Made by a program: the position numbers and the translations under genes. Shown here piece by piece: positions 7,877 to 15,992 of a stretch of DNA of 64,000 nucleotides. The notes below the pieces were generated by a model. It had not been told where the DNA came from. It saw only the letters and a program-made list of their open reading frames with translations, and did not search any database. How positions within the stretch are numbered: position 1 is the first letter of the stretch; each line of letters begins with the position of its first letter. The stretch lies in assembly GCF_000429185.2 (NCBI RefSeq), contig NZ_AUBJ02000001.1:5642001-5706000 (forward strand), written 5' to 3'. This stretch comes from Actinoalloteichus caeruleus DSM 43889 (lineage in GTDB: Bacteria > Actinomycetota > Actinomycetes > Mycobacteriales > Pseudonocardiaceae).

Positions 7877-7882
7877 ACGCTA
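7877..7882 (-). promoter_or_regulatory. -10 box for the response-regulator operon (leaderless)
   Basis: On the minus strand TAGCGT is followed by six nucleotides and then the GTG at 7870. This spacing places the transcription start on the start codon. No clear -35 element is seen. Confidence 0.5.
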
Positions 7883-7922
7883 TCGGAGGGCCGAGGCGGC
7901 CGGTACGCCTCTCACCGAGGGC

Positions 7923-7928
7923 TAGGAT
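7923..7928 (+). promoter_or_regulatory. -10 box TAGGAT for the exported protein gene
   Basis: TAGGAT lies about 38 nt upstream of the GTG/ATG start near 7966-7969, giving a short leader of roughly 30 nt. The -35 region is not obvious. Confidence 0.45.
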
Positions 7929-7965
7929 CGTCTTATCCCGGCGTTAACCCGGCCCGCGCGAGAGT

Positions 7966-8487
7966 GTGATGGTGAGAAAAGGCCTTTCGAATCGGACCAG
8001 GTTCGCCCTGGGTGCCGCTGGCTGGGCCGCCGGCGCCACCGCCGCGACGGCGGTGGGCATCGCCGCGGTCGGCGCGATCGGCGCCGGGATCGTCGACGAC
8101 GCTCCCCGCGTGTTGGACCAGCAGGCGATCAGCTCCCGGTTGACCTCGCAGACGGCGAACCAGCCCGCGCCCTCCACCGCGCCGGCCGTGCCCAGCACCT
8201 CGGCGGAATCGGGGCCGGGGGAGGATTCCGAGCCCGTGGACACCGGGCCGCCTCCACAGCGGAAGGTGATCGGGACCCCCGGCGGTTCGCTGGCGGTGGA
8301 GTGCGTCGGTGACCAGGCCCGGTTGGTCAGTTGGACCCCGGACCAGGGTTTCCACGTGGACGCCGACGACGTGGAGCGAGGCCCGGCCCGGGAGGTGTCC
8401 CTGGAGTTCGAGTCGGAGGACGTCGACATCGAGGTGGACGTGGTGTGCCAGGGCGGGGTACCGGCCGCCTACTTCGAGGAGGACTGA
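7966..8487 (+). CDS. Small exported or membrane-anchored protein of unknown function
   Basis: A 173-residue protein with no family I can name. Residues ~8-42 hold an Ala/Gly-rich hydrophobic segment (TRFALGAAGWAAGATAATAV...) that looks like a signal or anchor helix. A Pro/Ser/Thr-rich linker follows at ~60-95. The C-terminal ~75-residue domain has two cysteines (VECVGD and DVVCQGG) and resembles a compact extracytoplasmic beta domain, possibly disulphide-bonded. GTG at 7966, ATG at 7969 and GTG at 7972 are alternative starts; no strong ribosome binding site decides. It is divergent from the two-component operon and so is a natural candidate for a regulon member or sensor accessory, which is inference. 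Confidence 0.75.
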   Translation: MMVRKGLSNRTRFALGAAGWAAGATAATAVGIAAVGAIGAGIVDDAPRVLDQQAISSRLTSQTANQPAPSTAPAVPSTSAESGPGEDSEPVDTGPPPQRKVIGTPGGSLAVECVGDQARLVSWTPDQGFHVDADDVERGPAREVSLEFESEDVDIEVDVVCQGGVPAAYFEED

Positions 8488-8603
8488 CCCTGACCCGGGG
8501 TCCTGGCTGTCCGCGCCCGGCCCCCGGGTGTCCGGGTGTCGTGACCTGCCGGAAGTCCTGCCGTCCCGGTCTCCCGTCCCCGGGTCGTGGGCCGCGCGGC
8601 GCC

Positions 8604-10106
8604 TCAGCGCTGGCGGCGGCCGGACAGGCGCTGGAGGGTGACGATGACCCCGGCGAGGAACAGCCGTAGGACCCGGCAGTAGGTGACGACGATGAGCAGG
8701 CCCAGGCCCACGAACATCAGCGCCGGGTCCAGCGCCGGGTAGGCGAGGGACGCCAGCACCCAGAGCGGTCCGGTCAGCGCCCCGCACAGCAGGGTGACGG
8801 CCACCAGCACGTGGCCCAGGTAGGAGCGCCGGTCGGCTCCGGCCCGGGCGGCCAGGTGGGCCCGGACCACGCGGGGGTGGCGAGCGCGGACCACGGCCAG
8901 CAGCGGCACCACCGACAGCGCGACGCCCAGCGGCGGGTACCACCATGTTTCGGACTGTTCGCCCAGCGCGGTCAGCAACACCAGCGGGGGGAGCGCGAGC
9001 AGCGTCGTCAGCCACGACTGGCGCCACAACCGGACGGGTTGGGCGTCGTAGATCCGTTCGTCGCGTTGCCGGCGGATGGCCAGGACCGCGACGGCGGTCG
9101 ATCCGAGGGCGATCGCCAGGATGACCCGCAGCAGGGGGGTGACGTCCCCGCCCTGGATCAGCGAGCCGATCCACCACCCCGTGAGCAGCAGCGTGTTCAG
9201 GCAGGTCACTCCGACGAGACCGGCCAGCACCCGGCGGGTGCGCAGCAGGATGCGCAGGTATCCGCCGAGGCCCCGCTGGTAGCGCTGGTGCTCGCTCCAC
9301 AGGTGCAGGCCGAGCAGGGCTGGTAGCGGGGTGGCGCCCAACGCCACCCACCGGCCGGCGTGGTCGGGGAGCAGCAGCGCGAGGACGAGCAGCAGGAGGG
9401 TCGCGGCGGCGGTCACCATCGGCGCCAGCCGGGCGGTGAGCCAGCCCAGCCGCGCCAGTTCGGCCTCCGTGGCCCGCTGCCCCGGCGCCACGGTCAGCAG
9501 CGCCCGGAAGGTGGCCATCGCCTGGCCGACCCGGGCCCGGTCGGACTGCACCTGGCCGAGCAGGAACAGGGCCTGGTCGTTGTGCGGGTCGATCGCCAGC
9601 GCCGCCCGCAGCGCCTCCTCGGCCTGGTCACGTCGGCGGTTGAGGAGGGCGAGCCGGGCGAGCAGCAGGTGCGGTCCGGCCTCGGTGGGGCCGAGCCGGA
9701 CGCACTCCTCGGCGGCGGCCACGGCCTCGGGGAGCCGTTTCCGCTGCAGGGCCAGCACCTCGGCGAGCCGCGAGTGGGTCTGCCAGACGTGGGGGTTGTG
9801 GCGGACGGCCTCCCGGGCGGCGACCTCGGCGTCGGCGAGGCGGCCGAGGCCGACGAGGGCCCCGCTGCGGAGCCGGTGCCCCCAGTCGTCCCCGGGGGCG
9901 CCGCGGACGGCGTTGTCCGCGGCGACGAGGGCGCGCTGGAACTCGCCGTTGCCGACCAGCGCCTTCGCCAACTGCCCCCAGAGGACACCGTCGGAGGGCC
10001 ATGCGGCGAGCCCGGCCTCCAGCACGGTGATCGCCTCGGAGGTGCGGCCCAGGTCCAGCAGCGCCTCGGAGTGGGTGAACAGCGTGGTGGGGTCGGCGGC
10101 CGTCAT
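8604..10106 (-). CDS. TPR protein with multi-helix membrane domain
   Basis: A 500-residue protein in two halves. Residues 1-215 are a run of about six tetratricopeptide repeats; ALLDLGRTSEAITVLEAGLA, LGRLADAEVAAREAV and LALLNRRRDQAEEALRAALA are clear helical hairpins, suited to binding partner proteins. Residues ~220-495 contain about eight hydrophobic helices, such as APMVTAAATLLLLVLALLLP and LIVVTYCRVLRLFLAGVIV. The ATG at 10106 overlaps the stop of the AAA ATPase gene by 4 bp, so the two proteins are translationally coupled and probably work together at the membrane, with the TPR part presumably in the cytoplasm. The longer open frame upstream is a shadow of the ATPase gene. The function is unknown. 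Confidence 0.85.
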   Translation of the reverse strand: MTAADPTTLFTHSEALLDLGRTSEAITVLEAGLAAWPSDGVLWGQLAKALVGNGEFQRALVAADNAVRGAPGDDWGHRLRSGALVGLGRLADAEVAAREAVRHNPHVWQTHSRLAEVLALQRKRLPEAVAAAEECVRLGPTEAGPHLLLARLALLNRRRDQAEEALRAALAIDPHNDQALFLLGQVQSDRARVGQAMATFRALLTVAPGQRATEAELARLGWLTARLAPMVTAAATLLLLVLALLLPDHAGRWVALGATPLPALLGLHLWSEHQRYQRGLGGYLRILLRTRRVLAGLVGVTCLNTLLLTGWWIGSLIQGGDVTPLLRVILAIALGSTAVAVLAIRRQRDERIYDAQPVRLWRQSWLTTLLALPPLVLLTALGEQSETWWYPPLGVALSVVPLLAVVRARHPRVVRAHLAARAGADRRSYLGHVLVAVTLLCGALTGPLWVLASLAYPALDPALMFVGLGLLIVVTYCRVLRLFLAGVIVTLQRLSGRRQR

Positions 10107-11515
10107 GCCATCTTTCTCTGCTTGAGGTAGGCCAGCAGGTCGTCGTACTCGCCGTTGGCGTTGGCGAACAGCGCGACGTTGCGGGCCGACTCCAGCCAGG
10201 GGCCGATGGACGGCTTGACCTGGCGCAGCGCCACCTTCATGTCCTTCATCGTGATGGGCCGCGCCCGGCCGAGGCGCATCGAGTCGGCCAGGGCGAGTTC
10301 GGCGGCGGACTCGACCAGGTGGCCGAGGTCGGCGCCGGAGAAGTCCTCGGTGCGCTTGACCAGCAGGTCGAGGTCGAGGCCGTCGACGGGGCGGTCCCGC
10401 AGCTTGCCCTGGAGGATCGCGGCCCTGGCCGGGCCGTCCGGCGGCAGCACGAGGACGGTGCGGTCCAACCGGCCGGGGCGGCGCAACGCGGGGTCCACGT
10501 CCCACGGGTGGTTGGTCGCGGCGAGGATGAACACGCCGGTGTTGTCCTCGGTCGCGGAGTCCATCTCGGTGAGGATCTGGTTGACGGCCGATCGCAGTCC
10601 GCTCCAGCCGGAACCGATGCCGGACCGGCGGTGGCCGATGGCGTCGACCTCGTCGAAGAACAGCAGGCAGGGGCTGTTGCGGCGGGCCGCCCTGAAGATC
10701 TGTTCGATGTTGCGTTCGGTCTCGCCGAGGCGGGATCCGAGGATGTCGGCGAGGCTGACGGTGCTGAAGCTGGCGCCGAGTTCACCGGCGACCGCCCGGG
10801 CGATGAAGGTTTTGCCGCAGCCGGGGGGCCCGTAGAGCATCAGGCCGCCGCGCAGGCTCTTGCCGAAGGCCCTGGCCAGTTCGGGGTTGCGCATCGGCCC
10901 GAGGAAGGCCATGTCCAAGCGTGCCTTGACCTGCTCCAGACCTCCGACGTCGGCCAGGGTGATCTGGCTGGTCTCCAGGTCGAGCGCCGGTTCCGGGGGT
11001 TCCTCGTCGTCGCCGACGACGTGGAGGCGGGGCGGGCTGGTGGGTGCGGGCCGTTCGGCGGCCGAGTCGAACCTGGTCGTCGTGGGGCGCAGGGGTACGA
11101 CGGGCCGCTCGCCGGACGGCTCGGCTCCGCCGGGGCCGCCCCGCGTGGCGTCCTGACCGCTGGCCGGCGAGGTGGGGGTCGCCCCGGGCGGGGGAGGGGG
11201 CGCGGTCGGTGGCGGGGCGACGGCTGGTGTCGCGTCGGGCGGTGGCGTCACGGGCGGGGCGGCCGGCGGGGTGGCCGGGGGCGGCGGTGTCGGGGCGGCC
11301 GCGGCGCCGGTGAGCGCGGCGGACGCTCGTCCCAACAGGCTGAGCGCCTGCGCGTTGCCGGGATCGGTCTGCAGCACCACGGTGCAGTGGCTGAGCGCGC
11401 CCGTGGCGTCGTTCCTGTCCAGCAGGAGCTCGGCCACGTGCAGCCGCAGCGGGACGTCCTGGGGGGCGGCGGAGACCGCGGCGAGAAGACTCGTCAACAG
11501 CGGGTCATCGGACAC
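10103..11515 (-). CDS. Single-domain AAA+ ATPase (Cdc48/spastin-like) with TPR-like N-terminus
   Basis: About 470 residues. An N-terminal helical region (~1-70, including VAELLLDRNDATGALSHC) looks like one or two TPR-type hairpins. A long Pro/Ala/Thr-rich linker runs to about residue 175. The classic AAA module of the CDC48/spastin clade follows, with ADVGGLEQVKARLDMA, Walker A GPPGCGKT near 229-236, Walker B LLFFDEVD near 284-291, sensor-1 AATNHPWDVDPALRR and arginine-finger region RPGRLDRT, plus the small helical lid. Such ATPases remodel or unfold proteins as hexamers. The GTG at 11515 is chosen because TACGAT ends 7 nt upstream (leaderless). It forms a tight operon with the membrane TPR protein, which is its likely partner or anchor; substrates are unknown. 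Confidence 0.9.
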   Translation of the reverse strand: MSDDPLLTSLLAAVSAAPQDVPLRLHVAELLLDRNDATGALSHCTVVLQTDPGNAQALSLLGRASAALTGAAAAPTPPPPATPPAAPPVTPPPDATPAVAPPPTAPPPPPGATPTSPASGQDATRGGPGGAEPSGERPVVPLRPTTTRFDSAAERPAPTSPPRLHVVGDDEEPPEPALDLETSQITLADVGGLEQVKARLDMAFLGPMRNPELARAFGKSLRGGLMLYGPPGCGKTFIARAVAGELGASFSTVSLADILGSRLGETERNIEQIFRAARRNSPCLLFFDEVDAIGHRRSGIGSGWSGLRSAVNQILTEMDSATEDNTGVFILAATNHPWDVDPALRRPGRLDRTVLVLPPDGPARAAILQGKLRDRPVDGLDLDLLVKRTEDFSGADLGHLVESAAELALADSMRLGRARPITMKDMKVALRQVKPSIGPWLESARNVALFANANGEYDDLLAYLKQRKMA

Positions 11516-11522
11516 TCGCGAG

Positions 11523-11528
11523 ATCGTA
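11523..11528 (-). promoter_or_regulatory. -10 box TACGAT for the AAA-TPR operon (leaderless)
   Basis: On the minus strand TACGAT is followed by 7 nt and the GTG at 11515, consistent with a leaderless mRNA. No clear -35 sequence. Confidence 0.45.
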
Positions 11529-11787
11529 CGCCGAACGGGTGTGATGGCTGTGGTGTGTTGACGAATACTCACCCTTCGTCATGGGATCAGGTGTGGATGG
11601 CTCGATGTGGGCACGCGCGCGACCAGCCGGTCTCCTGGCCGGCGCTCGGGGCCCGAGGACGTGGGGCTCCCACGGCTCCGGCCGCTGAACCCGCACGGGG
11701 TCGTGCCGCCGTCCGGCCTGCCGCGCCGCCCAACCCCAGCACCGTTCCGCCGACACCAGGACGGTCGAGATGCGACACCGGGGACCG

Positions 11788-12552
11788 TCAGCCCGCCCCG
11801 AGCGCGGCCGCCGGTCGCACCTCGGGCCACCCGACTTCCCCGGCCTCCATTTCCCGGTCCAGACCCCGGACGTCCTCCTCGGACAGCACCCCCAGCCGGC
11901 GCAGGGCGGAGACCAGCATCCGCGCGACGACCACCGCCCCCGACCCGGTGAAGTGCGTGTCGTCACGGACGCCCTCCGGGTGGTTCGGGCTCTCGCCGGG
12001 CGCCAACCAGAGGAACACCTCCCGCGCGGTGCGCTCGGGGCCCAGCCGGTCCCAGCGGGCCCGGCTGATCCGGGCCAGGTCCACCGCGCTGGCCCCCGTG
12101 GCGGCCGCGACCTCCATCATCGCCGCCGGGTAGGGCCCGTGCGAGGTCCCGGCCCGGCCCCGCTCGTCGAACACCCGCCGCTCCACGGAGGTCACCAGCA
12201 CGGGCCGGGCTCCCCGCCGCTGGGCGCCGTCGACCAACAGGCGCAGGTTGTGCCGGTAATCGGTGTCCGCCGGGGCGTACCGCGCCGGGTCGAACGCCTT
12301 GTGGTCGTTGTGACCGAAGGAGACCAGCAGCAGGTCCGAGGGGCGGAGCAGGTCCAGGGCTGCCGCGCCGCGTCCACTGTCGAGGAAGCTCTTGGTGCTG
12401 GCCCCGGGCCAGGCGGTGTTGCGCACCGTCAGGTGCGGTCGGAGGAAGGCGGGCAGGGCCTGCCCCCAACCCGCCTGCGGGGCCTCGTCGGCGGCGTAGG
12501 TGGCGGCCGTCGAGTCCCCGACGACGACGAGGGACCGTGGCTGTCCGGTCAT
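11788..12552 (-). CDS. SGNH/GDSL hydrolase, rhamnogalacturonan acetylesterase-like
   Basis: A 254-residue carbohydrate-esterase-type SGNH hydrolase. The four blocks are all visible: GDS in VVVGDSTAATYA (nucleophile Ser near 14), the Gly block in NTAWPGASTKSFLD, the Asn block SFGHNDHK, and the Asp-His pair in RDDTHFTGSGAVVVARM. GDST and GHND spacing match rhamnogalacturonan/xylan acetylesterases (YesT-like, CE12), which remove acetyl groups from plant polysaccharides. No signal peptide is visible, so it may act on imported fragments inside the cell. The ATG at 12552 has a GGGAGG site 5 nt upstream. No polysaccharide lyase or transporter is nearby, so the substrate is uncertain. Confidence 0.9.
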   Translation of the reverse strand: MTGQPRSLVVVGDSTAATYAADEAPQAGWGQALPAFLRPHLTVRNTAWPGASTKSFLDSGRGAAALDLLRPSDLLLVSFGHNDHKAFDPARYAPADTDYRHNLRLLVDGAQRRGARPVLVTSVERRVFDERGRAGTSHGPYPAAMMEVAAATGASAVDLARISRARWDRLGPERTAREVFLWLAPGESPNHPEGVRDDTHFTGSGAVVVARMLVSALRRLGVLSEEDVRGLDREMEAGEVGWPEVRPAAALGAG

Positions 12553-12736
12553 GCGACCTCCCGAGGACGCGGCGGCGGCGAGGGGTGCCGATCATCCTTT
12601 TTGTACTGACACCCCCTGACCGCCGGCGCCGGTTCGTGGGACTCGTGGCCCGTGACGGCCACCCGCCGGACCGCGCGCACCGCCGGCCCTGCCCGCCGCT
12701 GGGCCCCTTCGTGGCCCGCCCTCGGGGTCGGCGGTC

Positions 12737-13912
12737 TCAGTCGGCCAGCAGCGGCCACACCGCGCCGCTGAGCCGGGAGGCGCGACCGCACAGCTCGTCG
12801 AACCCGGACCCGCCGTAGACGCCCAGGGTCAGGGCCTCGCGGTGCGGGCCGGGGACGGTGGCGTGCGCGGGGTGGAACTCGCCGCCCTCCGCGCCGAGGA
12901 CACATCCTCGGTAGCCGGGGCGGATCGTGACCCGCTGCTCCCGGGTGGGGCGCCCGTGCAGGGTCCTGGTGGCTCCTCGCAGGGCGTGGTTGCTGGTCAG
13001 GGACAGGGCGACGGCGGGTTCGCCGGCGGTGAGGTCGTCGGCTCCCCACACGCAGCCCCGGCCCATCGGGTCGACGTCGTGCCACTCACCCGAGGTGCGG
13101 GCGACGGCGCGGACCCGGTCGACCGGCAGCAGGCCGCACATCCGGCGGGCGATCAGGCTGTCCGACCCCACCGGCAGGTGTCGTGCCGAGCCGTCGGCCA
13201 CCCGGTCGACCGCGGCGTTGAGCAGGACGTGGGTGAGGCGGCAGGTGTCGTCGCGGTCGGAGGACACGGGAACACCGTCCGAGGGCAGGGTCGTCACCCG
13301 GACGACGAGCCCGTCGGGGAACACCCCCTCCCGCAGGCACATGCCGGTCGCCGCGCTCCAGTACTCGACCACCCAGGCCGAGCCGCGGGCCCCGACCGCG
13401 AGCAGTGCCGCACCGGTCGGGTCGGCGTCGTGGTCGACCTGGACCTGGGCGGTCACCTCCTCGTCCGCTGGCAGGGTCACCGTCAGCAGGCAGTGCGTCA
13501 GCCGGGGTTCGACGGTCACCAGCTCGGGCTGCTGGAAGTCGAGGTCCTCGACGGCGACCAGACCGCACGGGTCCAGGGTGGACAAGCTGCCCAGCCCCCG
13601 CGTGGTGGCGTCCCGGGGCACGGGGACCTCGTCGGCGTGGGGGCCGGCGTCGTCCTCGGTGCGGGTGGTGGAGGAGTCGGAGGAGGTGGTGGGCGCGGCG
13701 GAGGGAGCCGGCGACTCCTCGGGATCCGTCAGGGGTTCGGCGGAGGGAGTGGTCGCCGGAGGTGTCGCGGACGGGGTCGGAGCGGCCTCGCCGACACCCG
13801 CGTCCGAAGCCGGGGGGCCGGCGGTGGAACATCCCGTGAGGACGACCGCGACCACCGCCAGGCCCGCCGCCGCGCGCCGGTGCCGGTCGAGGAGCGTGAA
13901 CCAGCGGGACAT
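12737..13912 (-). CDS. DUF3558-type lipoprotein
   Basis: A 391-residue secreted lipoprotein. The signal peptide ends in the lipobox VVLTGCSTA (lipidated Cys at 28). A ~75-residue Ser/Pro/Thr/Glu-rich linker follows, then two copies of a DUF3558-like domain beginning at LDPCGLVAVEDLDF (~residue 120) and MCGLLPVDRVRAVART (~residue 260), each with paired cysteines. DUF3558 lipoproteins are abundant in Pseudonocardiales and mycobacteria and are of unknown function. The ATG at 13912 was chosen because it begins the signal peptide directly; nine codons further upstream are open but add nothing. It is a single gene on the minus strand. Confidence 0.83.
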   Translation of the reverse strand: MSRWFTLLDRHRRAAAGLAVVAVVLTGCSTAGPPASDAGVGEAAPTPSATPPATTPSAEPLTDPEESPAPSAAPTTSSDSSTTRTEDDAGPHADEVPVPRDATTRGLGSLSTLDPCGLVAVEDLDFQQPELVTVEPRLTHCLLTVTLPADEEVTAQVQVDHDADPTGAALLAVGARGSAWVVEYWSAATGMCLREGVFPDGLVVRVTTLPSDGVPVSSDRDDTCRLTHVLLNAAVDRVADGSARHLPVGSDSLIARRMCGLLPVDRVRAVARTSGEWHDVDPMGRGCVWGADDLTAGEPAVALSLTSNHALRGATRTLHGRPTREQRVTIRPGYRGCVLGAEGGEFHPAHATVPGPHREALTLGVYGGSGFDELCGRASRLSGAVWPLLAD

Positions 13913-14367
13913 CGGTTTTCCCCTGTCCGGTCGGGGCACCGGCCTGGTCGGCGGGGCACGCGAAGACGGTACGACACCATTCGAGCCAGCGGGCGGGTGT
14001 CGGGGTACCGCCGCCCGCCCGCTCGGACGTCAGCCGTTCGGCGGCTGCCGCTGCGGCGGCCGGCGGTGTCTACTGGACTGGGGTGGTGCGCGTGCACCCG
14101 GATCCCGGGGTGCCGTGCGCCGGCCGCCGGGCATCCCGTCGTGGGCCCGAGCGCGCCAAGAACGGCCCGGGAGCGTGTCCGAAGCGGACCCGGCGGGCCG
14201 TCCCCGTCCCCGTCCCCGGAGTGCGTGTCTGTGAGCACTTCTTCGGGCTCCACCGCGCGGAACTGAAGTGGCCCCAGGCGTAAGAATTTGCTCCAGCTCC
14301 ACCTTGCGCTCATGGCGTCTCATCGATCTTGGACGTCGGGATAGGGTCCGGTGGGAGGTGCGGGGGA
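13913..14367. other. Intergenic region between the lipoprotein and Nudix genes
   Basis: A 455-bp divergent region. It contains three tandem GTCCCC units at 14200-14217 and a locally AT-richer patch around 14280-14345, where the Nudix promoter must lie (TAGGGT at 14342-14347 is a possible -10). Open frames crossing it look like chance. No RNA gene was recognised. Confidence 0.4.
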
Positions 14368-14841
14368 ATGAGTGTCCGGCTGGCGGCGTACGCCGTGTGC
14401 ATCGAGGGCGGGCGGGTGCTGCTCGCCCGTCACGTGCCGCCGAAGGGCGAGAGCAACTGGATTCTTCCGGGTGGCAGGGTTGAGCACGCGGAGGATCCGT
14501 TCGACGCGGTGATCCGGGAGGTCGCAGAGGAGACCGGCTGCGATGCGGTGGTCGAACGGCTGCTGGGCGTGGACTCCCGGGTGATCCCCGCGGCCGAACG
14601 TGCCATCCCCGGTGGACCGGAGCATCACAACGTCGGCGTCTTTTACCAGGTCCGTGTCACCGGCGGCGAGCTGCGGCCGGAGCCGAACGGCGAAATCGCT
14701 GAGTCGGTCTGGACTCCGATCCCCGATGTCACTCGCCTGCGCCGGTCATCGCTGGTCGATGTCGGCCTCGCCCTGGCTCAGACGCTTCCGGCGACTGGCC
14801 ACGTCGCTGCCGTCCCGGTCGGCGGCCTGATCCAGCACTGA
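14368..14841 (+). CDS. Nudix hydrolase
   Basis: A 157-residue Nudix pyrophosphohydrolase of the MutT type, which cleaves nucleoside diphosphates linked to another moiety. The Nudix box is complete as GGRVEHAEDPFDAVIREVAE followed by ETGC, matching GX5EX7REUXEEXGU, preceded by ESNWILPGG. The start at 14368 is favoured by GGGAGG about 9 nt upstream; the open frame back to 14329 lacks one. It is followed 200 bp later by a polynucleotide kinase gene on the same strand, and both could act in nucleotide or nucleic-acid repair, but co-transcription is not evident because the kinase has its own promoter-like element. Substrate unknown. Confidence 0.93.
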   Translation: MSVRLAAYAVCIEGGRVLLARHVPPKGESNWILPGGRVEHAEDPFDAVIREVAEETGCDAVVERLLGVDSRVIPAAERAIPGGPEHHNVGVFYQVRVTGGELRPEPNGEIAESVWTPIPDVTRLRRSSLVDVGLALAQTLPATGHVAAVPVGGLIQH

Positions 14842-14994
14842 GGCGCGATCAACATCCGAACTGGCTGCTCCGCGGGCGGTGCCATCGCCAGTGGATCGGC
14901 AGGCAGGTCCGCGACGTGCCCTCTTCGGACTGAATGCACTGGTCCGTCCACCCGACCGCTGCCGAGGAGGCTCTCCCCCCACCGCCGAGCGGTC

Positions 14995-15000
14995 TACCGT
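14995..15000 (+). promoter_or_regulatory. -10-like TACCGT for the polynucleotide kinase gene
   Basis: TACCGT lies 40 nt upstream of the GTG at 15041, leaving room for a short leader that contains the AGGAGG ribosome binding site at 15025-15030. Confidence 0.4.
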
Positions 15001-15040
15001 GGCTCCGGTGCGCCGTGGCCAGACAGGAGGGTTCGACGAG

Positions 15041-15958
15041 GTGACCGCGCTGATCGCCACCCGTGGCCTCCCCGGGTCGGGAAAGACCACCTGGGCGAAG
15101 CGGTACGTCGCGAAGTCCGGTGATCGAGCCGTGCGAGTCAACCGGGACGACCTGCGCGTGATGCTGCACGGCGCCGCGTCGCACCGGGGTGCGACCGAGC
15201 GGCAGGTGACCGCCGCGCAGCACGCGCTGATCCGCGCCCAGCTCGACCTCGGGGTGACCGTCGTCGTCGACGACACCAACCTCCGCGCCCGCTACCTGCG
15301 GGAACTACGGGACCTCGCCCGGCGGTCGGGCGCCGACTTCGAGGTGCGGGACTTCACCTCGGTGCCCTTGGAGGACTGCGTGGCGCGGGACGCCGCCCGG
15401 GAGGAACCGGTCGGGGAAGGGGTGATCCGCGATCTGTGGCGGCGCTACCTCGCCGGCCGCGAGCTGCCGTTGCCGGTGCCCCCGGCGTCCGAACCGGAGC
15501 GCGGGCAGGAGACGACCGGCAGGCCCTACCACCCCCGCCGCGACCTGCCCGCCGCCGTGATGTGCGACCTCGACGGCACGGTGGCCCTGGTGGGCGACCG
15601 TTCCCCCTACGACGAGTCACGGGTGGAGTCCGACCAGCCCAACCCGGCCGTCATCGCCGCCCTGCGGGGCATGCACGCCACCGGGCACCGCGTCCTGTTC
15701 TGCTCCGGGCGGACCAGCGGGAGCCGGGGGGCCACCGAACGGTGGCTGGCCCGGCACGTGGACGTGCCCCACGACCTGCTGCTGATGCGGGAACCCGGTG
15801 ACCGGCGGAAGGACGCCGTGGTGAAGCTGGAGATGTTCGACCGGGAGATCAGGGACCACTACCGGGTCGTCTTCGTGCTCGACGACCGCGACCAGGTGGT
15901 GCGGCTGTGGCGCGGCCTCGGCCTGACCGTCATGCAGGTGGCTGAGGGCGACTTCTGA
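15041..15958 (+). CDS. Bifunctional polynucleotide 5'-kinase/3'-phosphatase (T4 Pnkp-like)
   Basis: A 305-residue two-domain enzyme. The N-terminal P-loop kinase domain has Walker A GLPGSGKTTW at residues ~8-17, VNRDDLRVMLHG, and VVVDDTNLRARY, the pattern of T4-type polynucleotide kinases. The C-terminal half is a HAD phosphatase with motif I MCDLDGTVALVG (nucleophile DLDGT), motif II VLFCSGRTSG, a conserved Lys and the late acid pair FVLDDRDQVV. Such enzymes heal broken RNA or DNA ends by 5' phosphorylation and 3' dephosphorylation before ligation. No ligase or methyltransferase gene is adjacent. The GTG at 15041 has an AGGAGG site ten nt upstream; a longer in-frame start at 14879 would add a non-conserved Arg/Pro-rich tail. 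Confidence 0.9.
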   Translation: MTALIATRGLPGSGKTTWAKRYVAKSGDRAVRVNRDDLRVMLHGAASHRGATERQVTAAQHALIRAQLDLGVTVVVDDTNLRARYLRELRDLARRSGADFEVRDFTSVPLEDCVARDAAREEPVGEGVIRDLWRRYLAGRELPLPVPPASEPERGQETTGRPYHPRRDLPAAVMCDLDGTVALVGDRSPYDESRVESDQPNPAVIAALRGMHATGHRVLFCSGRTSGSRGATERWLARHVDVPHDLLLMREPGDRRKDAVVKLEMFDREIRDHYRVVFVLDDRDQVVRLWRGLGLTVMQVAEGDF

Positions 15959-15992
15959 GGGGCATCCGCCGGCCCCGCCCCCATCTCGGCGG

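Noticed and set aside
13913-14367. A tRNA or small RNA in the gap before the Nudix gene
   Set aside because: No cloverleaf, T-loop consensus or strong terminator hairpin could be found.
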